DNA of 64,000 bases from an uncultured Halomonas sp. (GCF_947501415.1 NZ_CANMVL010000007.1:124001-188000), one strand, 5' to 3'; shown: positions 49,081 to 61,090, counted from the stretch's first letter. Program-made: numbers and translations. The notes: a model not told the origin generated them from the sequence alone.

Positions 49081-49911
49081 ATGCCAGAACTCCCCGAAGT
49101 CGAGACCACCCGTCGTGGCATCGCCCCGCATGTCGAAGGGCGTGAGATCGGTGAAGTGATCGTGCGCCAGTCCCGTCTGCGTGTGCCGGTACCGGCCGAC
49201 CTGGCCGACCGGCTGGTAGGAGCTCGCATCGGTTCGCTGACCCGTCGTGCCAAGTACCTGCTGCTCCCCCTTGCCGGAGGAGACTCCGCCGGGGCGACCC
49301 TGGTATGGCATCTGGGCATGTCGGGCAGTCTGCGAATCGTGCGTCTCGGTGAGCTGCCTAGAAAGCATGACCACCTCGACCTGGTGCTCGATGATGGTGC
49401 CATCCTGCGCTATCACGACCCGCGGCGCTTCGGCTTCGTCGATTGGCTGGCCGGCAGCGTTGAAGAGGACTCGCGCCTGAGGCGACTGGGACCGGAGCCG
49501 CTTTCGGAGGCCTTCGACGGTGAGCGGCTCTACCGCCTCTCGCGAGGGCGGCGTGTCGCGGTCAAGCCCTTCCTTATGGACAATGCCGTGGTGGTGGGGG
49601 TCGGAAATATCTACGCTTCCGAGGCGCTGTTCATGGCCGGCATCGACCCACGTCGCGCCGCCGGGCGGATTTCGGCGGAGCGCTATGCGCGTCTGGCCGC
49701 CGCGGCCAAGGAGGTGCTGGCCGCCGCCATTACCCAGGGGGGCACGACCCTGCGAGACTTCGTCGGAGGCACCGGCGAGCCCGGCTACTTCAAGCAGCGG
49801 CTCAATGTCTATGGCCGCCATGGCGAGCCCTGCCGGCGCTGTGGCACCGAGCTGCGCCTTATCACCCTCGGGCAGCGGGCCAGTGTCTACTGTCCCCGTT
49901 GCCAGACCTGA
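49081..49911 (+). CDS. mutM: Formamidopyrimidine-DNA glycosylase MutM
   Basis: MutM removes 8-oxoguanine and Fapy lesions and cleaves the strand. The 276-residue enzyme begins '[14 protein letters not shown]' with the catalytic Pro2-Glu3, has Lys in 'RAKYLLLPL', 'LGMSGSLR', '[10 protein letters not shown]', the helix-two-turn-helix and a C-terminal zinc finger 'CRRCGTEL...YCPRCQT'. Confidence 0.97.
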   Translation: MPELPEVETTRRGIAPHVEGREIGEVIVRQSRLRVPVPADLADRLVGARIGSLTRRAKYLLLPLAGGDSAGATLVWHLGMSGSLRIVRLGELPRKHDHLDLVLDDGAILRYHDPRRFGFVDWLAGSVEEDSRLRRLGPEPLSEAFDGERLYRLSRGRRVAVKPFLMDNAVVVGVGNIYASEALFMAGIDPRRAAGRISAERYARLAAAAKEVLAAAITQGGTTLRDFVGGTGEPGYFKQRLNVYGRHGEPCRRCGTELRLITLGQRASVYCPRCQT

Positions 49912-49930
49912 CTTCCCGGAGAGACCCACC

Positions 49931-51124
49931 ATGACCCTGTCCTCACTTCGCCTGAAGAAGAACGCCGACCGCCGCCTGAAGGCCGGCCACCTGTGGCTCT
50001 ACTCCAACGAGATCGATACCGCGGCGACACCGCTCAAGGGCCTGGAGCCGGGGCAGCAGGTAGTGGTGGAGGCGGCCAATGGCAAGGCCATGGGCGTGGC
50101 CTACGTCAACCCCAATTCGCTGATCTGCGCGCGTCTGGTCTCCCGGGATCCGCAGCAGAGTCTCGACCGCTCGCTGCTGGTGCATCGCCTCAACCAGGCC
50201 CTGGCGCTTCGCCAGCAGCTGTTCGCCGCCCCCTACTACCGCCTCGTGCACGGCGAGGGAGATCTGCTGCCTGGACTGGTGATCGACCGCTTCGGCGATA
50301 CGCTGGTGGTGCAGCTAAATACCGCCGGCATGCAGGCGGTGCTGCCCGAGCTCCTCGATGCCCTGGACAAGGTGCTCTCACCCGTGAACGTGGTGCTGCG
50401 CAACGACACCTCGGGACGCCGTCAGGAGGGCCTCGAGCGCTCCGTGGAGGTGGTCAAGGGCGACGTGGGTGACCCCGTGCTGCTTGAGGAGAATGGCGTG
50501 CGCTTCTCGGCACCGGTGCTGGATGGCCAGAAGACCGGCTGGTTCTATGACCACCGCGTCAACCGCGCCTGGCTCAATCAGTTCGTGGCCGGCAAGCGGG
50601 TGCTGGACCTGTTCAGCTATGTCGGCGGCTGGGGCGTACAGGCCGCGGCTCATGGTGCCCGGGAGGTGCTCTGCGTGGATGCCTCGGCCCCGGCGCTGGA
50701 GCGGGTGGCCGACAATGCCGCACTCAATGGCCTGCACGAGCAGGTGTCGGTGGGGGAGGGGGATGCCTTCGATGTTCTGGCGGCTCTCAAGGCGGAGGGC
50801 GAGCAGTTCGATGTGGTGATCCTCGATCCGCCCGCCTTCATCAAGAAGCGCAAGGATATTCCCAATGGTGAGCGCGCCTACGGCAAGCTCAACCGTGAGG
50901 CGATGCGCCTGCTGGGCCGCGATGGCCTGCTGCTCTCGGCATCGTGCTCCATGCACCTGGCCCCGGAGCGGCTGGTCGACGTGGTGCGCGGAGCAGTGCG
51001 CCATCAGGATCGCCATGGCCAGATTCTCTTCCAGGGTCATCAAGGACCGGATCATCCGGTGCATCCGGCGATTCCCGAGACCAGCTACTTGAAGGCTCTG
51101 GGGGTGCGGGTCTTCCGTGACTGA
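49931..51124 (+). CDS. rlmI: 23S rRNA (cytosine1962-C5)-methyltransferase RlmI
   Basis: A 397-residue SAM-dependent methyltransferase. It has an N-terminal PUA domain ('LRLKKNADRRLKAGHLWLYSNEID'), an EEHEE domain and a Rossmann catalytic domain with 'KTGWFYDHRVNR', 'VLDLFSYVGGWGVQAAAHGA', 'ILDPPAFIKKRKD' and the catalytic Cys in 'LLSASCSMHL'. ATG 49931 (GGAGA upstream) was chosen; the longer open frame overlaps mutM. It overlaps the DUF2007 gene by 8 bp. Confidence 0.94.
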   Translation: MTLSSLRLKKNADRRLKAGHLWLYSNEIDTAATPLKGLEPGQQVVVEAANGKAMGVAYVNPNSLICARLVSRDPQQSLDRSLLVHRLNQALALRQQLFAAPYYRLVHGEGDLLPGLVIDRFGDTLVVQLNTAGMQAVLPELLDALDKVLSPVNVVLRNDTSGRRQEGLERSVEVVKGDVGDPVLLEENGVRFSAPVLDGQKTGWFYDHRVNRAWLNQFVAGKRVLDLFSYVGGWGVQAAAHGAREVLCVDASAPALERVADNAALNGLHEQVSVGEGDAFDVLAALKAEGEQFDVVILDPPAFIKKRKDIPNGERAYGKLNREAMRLLGRDGLLLSASCSMHLAPERLVDVVRGAVRHQDRHGQILFQGHQGPDHPVHPAIPETSYLKALGVRVFRD

Positions 51125-51443
51125 CAGGGTGGGCGAGTCGGTGCGTGTCTTTGCCCACAGCAATACGCTGCTGGTCAGCCATGTGTATAACCTGCTCGAA
51201 GCGGCGGGCATCCCCGCGGAGTTGCGCAACATGACCCTGGGTGGCGGCGCCGGTGAGCTGCCGCTCGGGGAGTGCGAGCCCGAGGTGTGGGTGAAGTCGC
51301 ATAATCGCGAGCGTGCCGACGCCCTGATAGGCGATGCCCTGACGGGCAGGAGCGATGCCGCGGCCTGGCACTGCCCGGGCTGCGGCGAGACGCTGGAGGG
51401 GGTCTTCGAGGCCTGCTGGAAGTGTGGAGCAGGGCGTCCCTGA
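51117..51443 (+). CDS. DUF2007 protein with C-terminal zinc ribbon
   Basis: A 108-residue soluble protein. Residues about 8-75 fit the DUF2007 'putative signal transducing protein' fold ('RVFAHSNTLLVSHVYNLLEAAGIPAELRN', 'VWVKSHNRERADALI'). The C-terminus has a CPGC-x13-CWKC zinc ribbon. DUF2007 resembles the regulatory P-II-like fold, but its function is unknown. The start is GTG 51117, inside the end of rlmI, so the two are probably coupled. Confidence 0.8.
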   Translation: MTDRVGESVRVFAHSNTLLVSHVYNLLEAAGIPAELRNMTLGGGAGELPLGECEPEVWVKSHNRERADALIGDALTGRSDAAAWHCPGCGETLEGVFEACWKCGAGRP

Positions 51444-51623
51444 GGGCGAAGATACGAGATCGGGCCCAGGCCCAGGTCGAGCCCTTTGCCACGCGCTGCC
51501 GCTCATGCTCTCGGCCATTGGTCATCCGGGCTAGGGAAGAGGGGCGGCGTCCGGCTCCGGTCGCCTTGTGGGGGCCTGCGCGTTACCATAGCGACCATTT
51601 ACGAACCGCAGAGTCCGCTTTCC

Positions 51624-52649
51624 ATGAGTGCAGCTTCCGAGAAGATCCGCGTCCTTACCGGCATTACCACCACCGGCACCCCCCATCTGGGTAACTATGT
51701 CGGTGCCATCAAGCCTGCCATCGAGGCGAGCCAGGACCCGGGTGTCCAGTCCTACTACTTCCTGGCCGACCTGCATGCATTGATCAAGTGTCAGGATCCG
51801 CGCCGGGTGCAGGAGTCGCGCCTGGAGATCGCCGCCACCTGGATGGCGCTCGGCCTGGACACCGATAACGCCATCTTCTACCGGCAGTCGGACATTCCTG
51901 AGATCCCCGAGCTGACCTGGATGCTCACCTGTGTCTGTGCCAAGGGGCTGATGAATCGTGCCCATGCCTACAAGGCGGCGGTAGCCGAGAACGAGGCGGC
52001 CGGCAATCAGGACCCCGACAAGGGCATCACCATGGGCCTGTTCGGGTATCCGGTGCTGATGGCCGCCGATATCCTGATGTTCAACGCCAACCGGGTACCG
52101 GTGGGGCGTGATCAGATCCAGCATATCGAGATGGCCCGTGATATGGCGGGTCGCTTCAACCATCTCTACAAGGGGCAGTATTTCACCCTGCCCGAGGCGG
52201 TGGTGGACCAGAAGGTCGAGGTGCTGGGTGGTCTGGACGGGCGCAAGATGTCCAAGAGCTACAACAACACCATTCCGCTGTTTGTTTCCGAAAAGAAGCT
52301 GCAGAAGCTGGTGCGCAAGATCAAGACCAACTCGCTGGAGCCCGGCGAGCCCAAGGATCCGGATACCTGCACCCTGTTCCAGATCTACTCCGCGTTCGCC
52401 ACGGCCGAGGAGACGACGGCCATGCGCGAGGAGTATGCCGGTGGCATCGGCTGGGGCGAGGCCAAGAACCGTGTATTCGAATACCTCAACGACCATCTGC
52501 GCGAGCCTCGCGAGCGCTACCAGGCGTTGCTGGAGGACCCGGGGCATATCGAGCAGGTGCTGCTGAAGGGGGCAGAGCGCGCTCGGGCCGAGGCGGCGCC
52601 TCTGATGGATCGTCTGCGGCAGGCGGCAGGACTGGGTCGCTTCGTCTGA
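51624..52649 (+). CDS. trpS: Tryptophanyl-tRNA synthetase
   Basis: A class I synthetase of 341 residues. The HIGH-like motif is TPHLGN ('[16 protein letters not shown]') and the KMSKS loop is intact ('[12 protein letters not shown]'). '[17 protein letters not shown]' binds the tRNA/ATP pocket. ATG 51624 is the family start. TACCAT at 51583-51588 is a possible -10. A strong hairpin follows. Confidence 0.97.
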   Translation: MSAASEKIRVLTGITTTGTPHLGNYVGAIKPAIEASQDPGVQSYYFLADLHALIKCQDPRRVQESRLEIAATWMALGLDTDNAIFYRQSDIPEIPELTWMLTCVCAKGLMNRAHAYKAAVAENEAAGNQDPDKGITMGLFGYPVLMAADILMFNANRVPVGRDQIQHIEMARDMAGRFNHLYKGQYFTLPEAVVDQKVEVLGGLDGRKMSKSYNNTIPLFVSEKKLQKLVRKIKTNSLEPGEPKDPDTCTLFQIYSAFATAEETTAMREEYAGGIGWGEAKNRVFEYLNDHLREPRERYQALLEDPGHIEQVLLKGAERARAEAAPLMDRLRQAAGLGRFV

Positions 52650-52670
52650 CGCCACCTCGGTTGCGTTGAC

Positions 52671-52712
52671 ATGTCGGGCGCCTGCTGGCGCCCGACATTC
52701 GTTCGAGCCTTT
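52671..52712 (+). terminator. Terminator after trpS
   Basis: A perfect 12-bp stem, ATGTCGGGCGCC (52671-52682) with 52687-52698, loop TGCT, is followed by TCGTTCGAGCCTTT. The 200-bp gap to the next gene is AT-rich from about 52705 to 52770 and probably holds the promoter of the YeeE-type transporter. Confidence 0.75.
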
Positions 52713-52852
52713 AATTACTTTTTGGCATCAATTTCTTCTTTTAAATACTTTTACGCGATTTAAGGGTTCCGTTAGCCTAACCGGTTTGCGGGCACCCTGT
52801 CCCGTGATGTCCATCTCCCCGTGATGCGCCTCTGCCTCCGAGTGAACCTGCC

Positions 52853-54061
52853 ATGAGTGAATTCGCCTTGACCCGACCCAAGCGACTCTCCCTTCCCGCC
52901 GTGGCGGCCGGGGCCCTGCTGCTGGGGGCCCTGGTCGTGGGCACCGTCTTTGGTGCGCGCCTGGGGGGGCTGATGGTGGTTGGCGGCCTGCTGGGCATGG
53001 TGCTCTACCATGCGGCCTTCGGCTTTACCGCCGCCTGGCGGGTCTTTATCACCGAGCGGCGAGGTCGCGGCCTGCGCGCGCAGATAGTGATGCTGGCCAT
53101 CGCGGTGCTGCTGTTCTTCCCGGCACTGGGGGCCGGCAGCCTGTTGGGTCAGCCGGTCTATGGCTTCGTGGCACCCATCGGTGTGTCGGTGGTGTTCGGA
53201 GCCTTTCTCTTTGGGGTGGGCATGCAGCTGGGAGGCGGCTGTGCCTCCGGCACCCTGTTCACCGCCGGAGGCGGCAATGCGCGCATGCTGATCACCCTGG
53301 TGTTCTTCATTATCGGTTCGCTGATCGGTACCGCCCATTTCGGCTGGTGGCAGAGCCTGCCGGCCTTCCAGCCGGTGTCGCTGGTCAAGACCGCGGGCAC
53401 CGGTGGGGGAATGGCGATCAGCCTGGCGCTGTTTGCGGCCATCGCCGCCTTTACGGTGGTGATGGAGAAGCGCCGGCACGGGCAGCTTGAACGGGCAGCG
53501 AAGATCGATGTCGGCAATCGGCGCTGGCTTGTCGGTCCCTGGCCACTGCTGGCGGGGGCCGTGGCCCTGGCGCTGCTGAATTTCGCCACCCTGGCCCTGG
53601 CCGGCCGCCCCTGGGGCATCACCTCCGCCTTCGCCCTGTGGGGCGCCAAGGGCTTCACGGCATTGGGGGGAGATGTCAGCCAGTGGGGTTACTGGCAGTC
53701 CTCGTGGAATGCCGCCGCCCTGGAGGCCACGATCTGGCGTGATATCACCAGTGTCATGAACATCGGCCTGATGCTCGGTGCCTTGATCGCCGCCTCGCTG
53801 GCCGGCCGTTTCGCCCCCAGCTTTCGCATTCCCCTGCGCTCGGTGTTGGCTGCCGTGGTCGGTGGCATCATGCTCGGCTATGGTGCTCGTCTGGCCTTCG
53901 GCTGCAATATCGGCGCCTACTTCAGCGGTATCGCCTCCGGCAGCCTGCACGGCTGGGTGTGGCTGGTGGCGGCCTTCGCCGGCAACATGCTCGGGGTGAA
54001 GCTGCGGCCGTTCTTCTTCAAGGCATCGGCCTCATCCATCGCGCCGGTCAAGGGAAGCTGA
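52853..54061 (+). CDS. YeeE/YedE-family sulfur-compound transporter
   Basis: A 402-residue polytopic inner-membrane protein with two pseudo-symmetric halves, each carrying a conserved cysteine loop: 'GGGCASGTLFTAGGG' and 'FGCNIGAYFSGIASGSLHGW'. These match the thiosulfate-uptake TsuA (YeeE) family, in which the cysteines relay thiosulfate. A TusA-like partner (YeeD) usually sits beside the gene, but none is seen here. Substrate is therefore inferred. Confidence 0.88.
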   Translation: MSEFALTRPKRLSLPAVAAGALLLGALVVGTVFGARLGGLMVVGGLLGMVLYHAAFGFTAAWRVFITERRGRGLRAQIVMLAIAVLLFFPALGAGSLLGQPVYGFVAPIGVSVVFGAFLFGVGMQLGGGCASGTLFTAGGGNARMLITLVFFIIGSLIGTAHFGWWQSLPAFQPVSLVKTAGTGGGMAISLALFAAIAAFTVVMEKRRHGQLERAAKIDVGNRRWLVGPWPLLAGAVALALLNFATLALAGRPWGITSAFALWGAKGFTALGGDVSQWGYWQSSWNAAALEATIWRDITSVMNIGLMLGALIAASLAGRFAPSFRIPLRSVLAAVVGGIMLGYGARLAFGCNIGAYFSGIASGSLHGWVWLVAAFAGNMLGVKLRPFFFKASASSIAPVKGS

Positions 54062-54247
54062 CGGCACCGCTCCAGGCGCTTTCGGAGTGGGCTCCATGGG
54101 TGGGGGCGGTGGTTGCGTCGTGGGGGGCTTCTCTCATCAGGGGTGGTGGCTCGAATGGGAGTGGCACTCTGCCATGAGTGTGATTATTCTAAATTAACAA
54201 TAATGACTCCCGTGGCTAGCGCGCCACTCCAATGAAAGGAACCGACG

Positions 54248-54577
54248 ATGTCGATTCAACGCTGGGTACTGGCTCTCTTCCTGATCCTGTTCGCGGTGAC
54301 CGCACAGGCGCGGGACTACTATGTCGATATCACCAATGACACCGGCTACACCATCTACTACCTCTATGTCAGCCCCGGGAAGTCGACCTCATGGGAAGAG
54401 GATGTATTGGGAGATGAAGTCATGCTCGATGGTGCCTCGCGTCGGGTCACGCTCACGGGGTACAAGAGCCCCTACTTTGACATCAAGCTGGTCGACTCGG
54501 ACGGCGACTCGTACACCTTCTGGGATGTCGATGTATCGCGTCGCGACCTGGTGGTAACCCTCGACGACCTCGACTGA
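54248..54577 (+). CDS. Small secreted acidic protein of unknown function
   Basis: A 109-residue precursor with a clear signal peptide (hydrophobic about 6-19, 'TAQA' before 'RDYYVDI') and a short acidic, Tyr/Asp-rich mature domain of likely all-beta type ('YYVDITNDTGYTIYYLYVSPG', 'FDIKLVDSDGDSYTFWDVDVS'). No cysteines. AAAGGA precedes ATG 54248, and an AT-rich stretch (54178-54208) upstream may be its promoter. I do not recognise a named family. A terminator follows, so it is a single-gene unit. Confidence 0.75.
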   Translation: MSIQRWVLALFLILFAVTAQARDYYVDITNDTGYTIYYLYVSPGKSTSWEEDVLGDEVMLDGASRRVTLTGYKSPYFDIKLVDSDGDSYTFWDVDVSRRDLVVTLDDLD

Positions 54578-54616
54578 GGCCCAGGCTGGTCGCCCGGGAT
54601 TAGTAACCCGGCATCG

Positions 54617-54648
54617 AGCGCCCCGGTCTTGGCCGGGGCGCTGCCGTT
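54617..54648 (+). terminator. Terminator after the small secreted protein
   Basis: A 10-bp stem, AGCGCCCCGG (54617-54626) with 54633-54642, is followed by GCCGTTTC. Confidence 0.7.
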
Positions 54649-54724
54649 TCGTGCATGGTAGAGTATTCGAGGGGTGCCGATAGGGTGCCCCAGGCCTGTT
54701 CCCGTCAACCGATCGAGAGCTGAG

Positions 54725-56404
54725 ATGACCACCGAATCCAAGCGCCCCTTGTATATTCCCTATGCCGGTCCGCCGCTGCTGGAGATGCCGCTGCTCAACA
54801 AGGGCAGCGCCTTCAGTCAGGAAGAGCGCATCGAGTTCAACCTGATCGGCCTGTTGCCGCAGTGTGTGGAGACCATCGAGGAGCAGCTGGAGCGGGCCTA
54901 CCGACAGTACCAACAGTGCCAGACCGATCTCGACAAGCATATCTACCTGCGCGCCATTCAGGATGATAACGAGACCCTCTATTATCGACTGGTCTCGGAG
55001 CACCTCGAGGAGATGCTGCCCATCATCTATACGCCCACGGTGGGCAAGGCGTGTCAGGAGTTCTCCAATATCTATCGCAATCACCGGGGGCTGTTCATCA
55101 GCTATCCCGATCGTGACCGGCTGGATGACATCCTGCGCTCCTCCACCAAGGAAAAGGTCAAGGTGATCGTGGTCACCGATGGTGAGCGCATTCTTGGCCT
55201 GGGGGATCAGGGTATCGGTGGCATGGGGATTCCGATCGGCAAGCTGTCGCTGTACACCGCCTGTGGTGGTATCAGTCCCGCCTATACCCAACCGATCATG
55301 CTCGATGTGGGGACCAACAATCAGGCGCTGCTCGATGACCCGATGTACATGGGGTGGCGCCACCCGCGGATCTCCCAGGAAGAGTATGACGCCTTTATCG
55401 AAGCGTTCATCGTGGCGGTGAAGCGACGCTGGCCAGGGGTGCTGTTGCAGTTCGAGGACTTTGCCCAGGCCAATGCCGTGCCGCTGCTGACGCGCTATCG
55501 CGATGAGCTGTGCTGCTTCAACGACGATGTTCAGGGGACCGCCGCGGTGGTGGTAGGCACCCTGATGGCGGCCTGCAAGGCCCGTGGTGAGGGGATCACT
55601 CAGCAGCGAGTGGTGTTCGTGGGAGCGGGCTCCGCCGGCTGCGGCATCGCCGAGCAGGTGGTGGTGGCCATGCAGGCGGAGGGGCTCTCCGAACGGGAGG
55701 CTCGCGACCGTATCTACATGGTCGACCGGGAGGGGCTGGTCACCGACGACCAGGATTGGTTGCGCGATTTCCAGAGCCGTCTGGCCCACGACGCGGCCCT
55801 TACCGAGGGCTGGAACGGCCAGGACCTGGTCGAGACGGTACGACAGGTCAAGCCGACGGTGCTGATCGGGGTGTGCGGGCGGCCGGGCATCTTTACCGAG
55901 GAGGTGGTGCGTACCATGCACGCCAGCTGCGAGACGCCGGTCATCATGCCTCTCTCCAACCCCACCTCCCAGGCCGAAGCCGTGCCCGAGGATGTGATCC
56001 GCTGGACCGACGGGGCGGCGTTGGTCGCGACCGGCAGTCCCTTCGCCCCGGTGGAGTACGAGGGGCGTACCATTCCCATCGCCCAGTGCAACAATGCCTA
56101 TATCTTCCCGGGGATCGGCCTTGGGGTGATCGCCGCCGAGGCTCGGCGAGTGACCGATGACATGTTGATGGCGGCATCGCGAGCGCTGGCGCGAGAGGCG
56201 CCTATCGTCAAGGAGGGCAAGGGCGCGCTACTGCCACCGCTGAGCAAGATCCGCGAGCTTTCCAAGGCGATCGCCTTCGATGTGGCCGGCCAGGCCCAGG
56301 GTGAGGGCATGGCGCTGAAGACCAACGGCATCAAGCTGCGCGAGGCCATCGAGCGCAACAGCTGGACCCCGGAGTATCGGCGCTATCGCCGCCGCTCCTT
56401 CTAG
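54725..56404 (+). CDS. maeA: NAD-dependent malic enzyme
   Basis: It decarboxylates malate to pyruvate, linking the TCA cycle and gluconeogenesis. The 559-residue enzyme matches the long SfcA/MaeA type: '[19 protein letters not shown]', '[25 protein letters not shown]', '[12 protein letters not shown]', '[13 protein letters not shown]' and the NAD-binding '[15 protein letters not shown]'. ATG 54725 is the family start. It is convergent with acnA. Confidence 0.95.
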   Translation: MTTESKRPLYIPYAGPPLLEMPLLNKGSAFSQEERIEFNLIGLLPQCVETIEEQLERAYRQYQQCQTDLDKHIYLRAIQDDNETLYYRLVSEHLEEMLPIIYTPTVGKACQEFSNIYRNHRGLFISYPDRDRLDDILRSSTKEKVKVIVVTDGERILGLGDQGIGGMGIPIGKLSLYTACGGISPAYTQPIMLDVGTNNQALLDDPMYMGWRHPRISQEEYDAFIEAFIVAVKRRWPGVLLQFEDFAQANAVPLLTRYRDELCCFNDDVQGTAAVVVGTLMAACKARGEGITQQRVVFVGAGSAGCGIAEQVVVAMQAEGLSEREARDRIYMVDREGLVTDDQDWLRDFQSRLAHDAALTEGWNGQDLVETVRQVKPTVLIGVCGRPGIFTEEVVRTMHASCETPVIMPLSNPTSQAEAVPEDVIRWTDGAALVATGSPFAPVEYEGRTIPIAQCNNAYIFPGIGLGVIAAEARRVTDDMLMAASRALAREAPIVKEGKGALLPPLSKIRELSKAIAFDVAGQAQGEGMALKTNGIKLREAIERNSWTPEYRRYRRRSF

Positions 56405-56475
56405 GCCAGAAGCGACGAGTCAAGCGCTCTGCGCCAAGAGGTTAGGTAGTTCGACATCTGACGCTCCAAACCAAG

Positions 56476-56508
56476 CAGCCCCGCCGGATATCCCGGCGGG
56501 GCTGTTGC
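56476..56508. terminator. Bidirectional terminator between maeA and acnA
   Basis: A perfect 12-bp stem, CAGCCCCGCCGG (56476-56487) with 56493-56504, loop ATATC, is followed by TTGCTGG. It lies between two convergent genes. Confidence 0.7.
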
Positions 56509-56535
56509 TGGTGCGGTTGAGTCGGCCGAAGGGGG

Positions 56536-59307
56536 TCAGGCCGAACCGATCATCTTGCGCAGCACATAGTGCAGGATGCCGCCATGGCGGTAGTACTCCA
56601 GCTCGTTGGCGGTATCGATGCGGCACAGCGCCTCGATGTTCTTCTCGCCCTTGTCGCTCTTGATGGTCACCTTGACGCTGCTGCCCGGGGTGAGCTCGGA
56701 GAGCCCTTCGATGGAGATCTGCTCATCGCCGGTGAGCCCCAACGACTGACGACTCTCGCCCTCGGGGAACTGCAGCGGTACCACGCCCATGCCGATCAGG
56801 TTGGAGCGGTGGATACGCTCGTAGGACTCGGCCAGTACCGCGCGGACGCCAAGCAGGCGCGTCCCCTTGGCGGCCCAGTCACGACTGGAGCCGGTGCCGT
56901 ACTCCTTGCCGGCCACCACCACCAGCGGAGTGTTCTCCTGCTGGTACTTCATGGCGGCGTCATAGATCGCCATTTGTTCGCCGGAGGGCACGTGGCGTGT
57001 CTCACCGCCCACCACGCCGTCGAGCATCTCGTTCTTGATGCGGACGTTGGCGAAGGTACCGCGCATCATCACTTCATGGTTGCCGCGCCGTGAACCGTAG
57101 GAGTTGAAGTCCACCGGCTTGACCCCGTGCTCCTGCAGGTAGCGACCGGCGGGACTGTCGGGCTTGATGGCGCCGGCCGGCGAGATATGGTCGGTAGTTA
57201 CCGAGTCACCCAGCATGGCCAGGATACGGGCGTCCTTGACGTCCTCCACGACATCGGGTTCTCGTCCCATGCCGTCGAAGAAGGGCGGATGCTGGATATA
57301 GGTGGAGTCCGTCGACCACTGATAGACCTTGCTCTGGGGCACCTCGATGGCCTTCCAGACCTCGTCGCCGTCGAAGACCTCGGCATACTGCTTGCGGAAC
57401 ATCTCGGTGTTGACCCGCTCCACCGCTTCGGCGATTTCCGCCTGGCTGGGCCAGATATCCTTGAGGTAGATCGGCTTGCCGTCCTTGCCGGTGCCCAGCG
57501 GTTCCTGGGTCAGGTCGAGCTGGACGTTGCCGGCCAGGGCATAGGCCACGACCAGAGGCGGTGAAGCCAGCCAGTTGGTCTTGACCAGCGGGTGCACGCG
57601 ACCCTCGAAGTTGCGGTTACCCGAGAGGACCGAGGCCACGGTGAGGTCGGCCGTATTGATGGCCTGCTCGATGGGCTCCGCCAGGGGACCTGAGTTACCG
57701 ATGCAGGTGGTGCAGCCATACCCCACCAGGTTGAAGCCTAGGGCATCGAGGTCCTCCTGCACGCCACCGGCGGCCAGGTAGTCGGTGACCACCTTGGAAC
57801 CCGGCGCCAGTGAGGTCTTCACCCACGGTTTGGTGGATAGCCCCTGCTCGCGGGCCTTGCGGGCCAGCAGGCCGGCAGCCATCATCACGCTGGGGTTGGA
57901 GGTGTTGGTACAGGAGGTGATGGCGGCAATCACCACATCACCCGGGTTGAGCTTGAACTGCTCGCCGTCGAGGTCGACGTCCTGGCTGTCGGCATGCTCG
58001 AAGCTGCGTTCGACGCCCACCGCGGTCTGCCCGCCTTCGGAGAACAGGCGCCCCTTCTCCACGGATGCGGCCTGCTTGACGCCCGGCTTGGTGGTTCTGG
58101 CCTCCGTGTCGTCCTCGAGCAGCGCCTCGAAGGTCGACTTCATGTCGGAGAGGGCCACGCGATCCTGCGGGCGCTTGGGGCCGGCCAGGCTGGCTTCGAC
58201 CTCGGTCATGTCCAGCGCCAGGGTGTCGCTGAACACTGGCTCCTCGCCGGGCTCGCGCCACAGACCCTGGGCCTTGCTGTACGCCTCCACCAGGGCGATC
58301 TGAGCATCGTCGCGGCCGGTGAGGCGCATATAGGTCAGCGTCTCGTCGTCTACCGGGAAGAAGCCACAGGTGGCGCCATATTCCGGTGCCATGTTGGCAA
58401 TGGTGGCGCGATCCGCCAGCGGGAGGTCCTTGAGGCCATCACCGTAGAACTCCACGAACTTGCCCACCACGCCGTGATTGCGCAGCATCTGGGTCACCGT
58501 GAGCACCAGGTCGGTCGCGGTGATTCCCTCGCGCAGCTTGCCGCTGAGCTTGAAGCCGACCACCTCGGGAATCAGCATCGAGACCGGCTGACCCAGCATG
58601 GCGGCTTCGGCCTCGATACCCCCCACGCCCCAGCCGAGTACGCCCAGGCCGTTGATCATGGTGGTGTGAGAGTCGGTACCTACCAGGGTGTCGGGGTAGG
58701 CGAGGGTCTTGCCGTCCTGTTCCTTGGTCCACACCGTTCTGCCCAGATACTCGAGGTTGACCTGGTGACAGATGCCGGTGCCCGGTGGCACCACACGGAA
58801 GTTGTCGAAGGCCTCCTGACCCCAGCGCAGGAACTCGTAGCGTTCGCGGTTGCGCTCCATCTCTATGGCCACGTTGTCCTTGAACGCGGAGGGGTTGCCG
58901 AACTTGTCGACCATCACCGAGTGGTCGATGACCAGGTCCACCGGGGAGAGCGGGTTGATCCGTGCCGGATCCTCGCCCAGGCGCTCGACGGCCGCACGCA
59001 TGGAGGCGAGGTCGACCACCCCCGGCACGCCGGTGAAGTCCTGCATCAACACACGAGCCGGCCGGTAGCCGATTTCGCGGTCGGAGCGTCCCTCCTGCTG
59101 CCAGTCCACCAGTGCCTGCATGTCCTCCCGGGACACGCTTTCGTCATCGGCAAAGCGCAGCTGATTCTCGAGCAGGATCTTGAGGGTCTTGGGCAGGCGT
59201 TCGATGCCTCCCAGCGCCTCGGCTGCCTTGGGCAGGCTGTAGTAGTGGTAGGTACGGCCTGCGGCCTCGAGGCTCTGCAGAGTATCGAAAAAAGAGTCGG
59301 TGCTCAT
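56536..59307 (-). CDS. acnA: Aconitate hydratase A
   Basis: A 4Fe-4S aconitase of 923 residues interconverting citrate and isocitrate. Cluster cysteines are visible in '[12 protein letters not shown]' and '[14 protein letters not shown]'; other motifs are '[24 protein letters not shown]' and, in the C-terminal swivel domain, '[17 protein letters not shown]'. The N-terminal start '[25 protein letters not shown]' is typical of AcnA. GGGAGG precedes ATG 59307. Confidence 0.97.
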   Translation of the reverse strand: MSTDSFFDTLQSLEAAGRTYHYYSLPKAAEALGGIERLPKTLKILLENQLRFADDESVSREDMQALVDWQQEGRSDREIGYRPARVLMQDFTGVPGVVDLASMRAAVERLGEDPARINPLSPVDLVIDHSVMVDKFGNPSAFKDNVAIEMERNRERYEFLRWGQEAFDNFRVVPPGTGICHQVNLEYLGRTVWTKEQDGKTLAYPDTLVGTDSHTTMINGLGVLGWGVGGIEAEAAMLGQPVSMLIPEVVGFKLSGKLREGITATDLVLTVTQMLRNHGVVGKFVEFYGDGLKDLPLADRATIANMAPEYGATCGFFPVDDETLTYMRLTGRDDAQIALVEAYSKAQGLWREPGEEPVFSDTLALDMTEVEASLAGPKRPQDRVALSDMKSTFEALLEDDTEARTTKPGVKQAASVEKGRLFSEGGQTAVGVERSFEHADSQDVDLDGEQFKLNPGDVVIAAITSCTNTSNPSVMMAAGLLARKAREQGLSTKPWVKTSLAPGSKVVTDYLAAGGVQEDLDALGFNLVGYGCTTCIGNSGPLAEPIEQAINTADLTVASVLSGNRNFEGRVHPLVKTNWLASPPLVVAYALAGNVQLDLTQEPLGTGKDGKPIYLKDIWPSQAEIAEAVERVNTEMFRKQYAEVFDGDEVWKAIEVPQSKVYQWSTDSTYIQHPPFFDGMGREPDVVEDVKDARILAMLGDSVTTDHISPAGAIKPDSPAGRYLQEHGVKPVDFNSYGSRRGNHEVMMRGTFANVRIKNEMLDGVVGGETRHVPSGEQMAIYDAAMKYQQENTPLVVVAGKEYGTGSSRDWAAKGTRLLGVRAVLAESYERIHRSNLIGMGVVPLQFPEGESRQSLGLTGDEQISIEGLSELTPGSSVKVTIKSDKGEKNIEALCRIDTANELEYYRHGGILHYVLRKMIGSA

Positions 59308-59522
59308 CGAAATCCTCCCATCGGAGTGTGAACGAACCTTCCTGGTACGCCTTAATGTATATGGTCATGATAGGCAGGCTTTTCAACTGTTGCTCGGAGG
59401 TGCTTGAAATGTTCGCCGAGTGTCGCCATCTCTTTTCATCTGTGTCAGCGTTGCTCAAGCGCCGGAAAGCCATGCGCCAACCCATGCTTTCAAGACAGGC
59501 CGAGCACGGCCGGGGAGTTCCC

Positions 59523-59732
59523 ATGCATGAAGAGGCATTGACCCCGCGGCGGGTGCGTTGCCCCTACTGCGATGCACCCTTCGATCTGCTGCTGGATGCC
59601 TCCCAGGGCAGCCAGATCACCTGGGAGGACTGCCACGTCTGCTGTGCGCCTATCCAGGTGCGCATCGAGGCCGACCCCGGCGATCCCGAGGTGCTGACGG
59701 TGGTGCTGGGCCGCGACGACGAGGTGCTCTAG
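59523..59732 (+). CDS. CPXCG-motif cysteine-rich small protein
   Basis: A 69-residue protein with a CPYC pair and a CHVCC pair, a zinc-ribbon-like arrangement ('VRCPYCDAPFDLLLDASQG', 'EDCHVCCAPIQVRIE'), matching the CPXCG cysteine-rich family of gammaproteobacteria. ATG 59523 is preceded by GGGGAG; the open frame extends 5' without family-like sequence. The function of the family is not known. Confidence 0.85.
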   Translation: MHEEALTPRRVRCPYCDAPFDLLLDASQGSQITWEDCHVCCAPIQVRIEADPGDPEVLTVVLGRDDEVL

Positions 59733-59776
59733 CGACGCGCGACAGGGCTGCCTCGATCGGGGCGCACCGACCCTAG

Positions 59777-60790
<1,014 letters not shown>

Positions 60791-60844
60791 CCCGGTTGCG
60801 CCGCTCACCCTGTGGTGGCGCTACGCTTTCCTTGCCCCTTGAGG

Positions 60845-61090
60845 CTAATAGTGCGGCGGTAGCTCGTCCTCGGCGCTTGGTGCCGCCGCATCTCCCTCCT
60901 GCAGTGCCTGCTGCTGCTCGCGAATCTTCCGCTGCATCAAGTCATTGATGCGCTCCAGCCTGGTCAGACGCGTCTCCTGGGCGGCGACCGCCTGGTCCAG
61001 GGTGTCCAGCCAGTGTTCCTGGTAGGCGATACGGCTCTCCAGGGCGGTGAGGCGCTCGTCAAGGGTGTCGGACGTGTGGGTCGTGCTCAT
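60845..61090 (-). CDS. slyX: SlyX-family protein
   Basis: An 81-residue coiled-coil protein with the SlyX pattern 'LDERLTALESRIAYQEHWLDTLDQAVAAQ', 'LTRLERINDLMQRKI' and the C-terminal 'PSAEDELPPHY' tail. ATG 61090 has AAGGA upstream. Its biochemical function is unknown. It is divergent from the cold-shock-domain gene. Confidence 0.9.
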   Translation of the reverse strand: MSTTHTSDTLDERLTALESRIAYQEHWLDTLDQAVAAQETRLTRLERINDLMQRKIREQQQALQEGDAAAPSAEDELPPHY

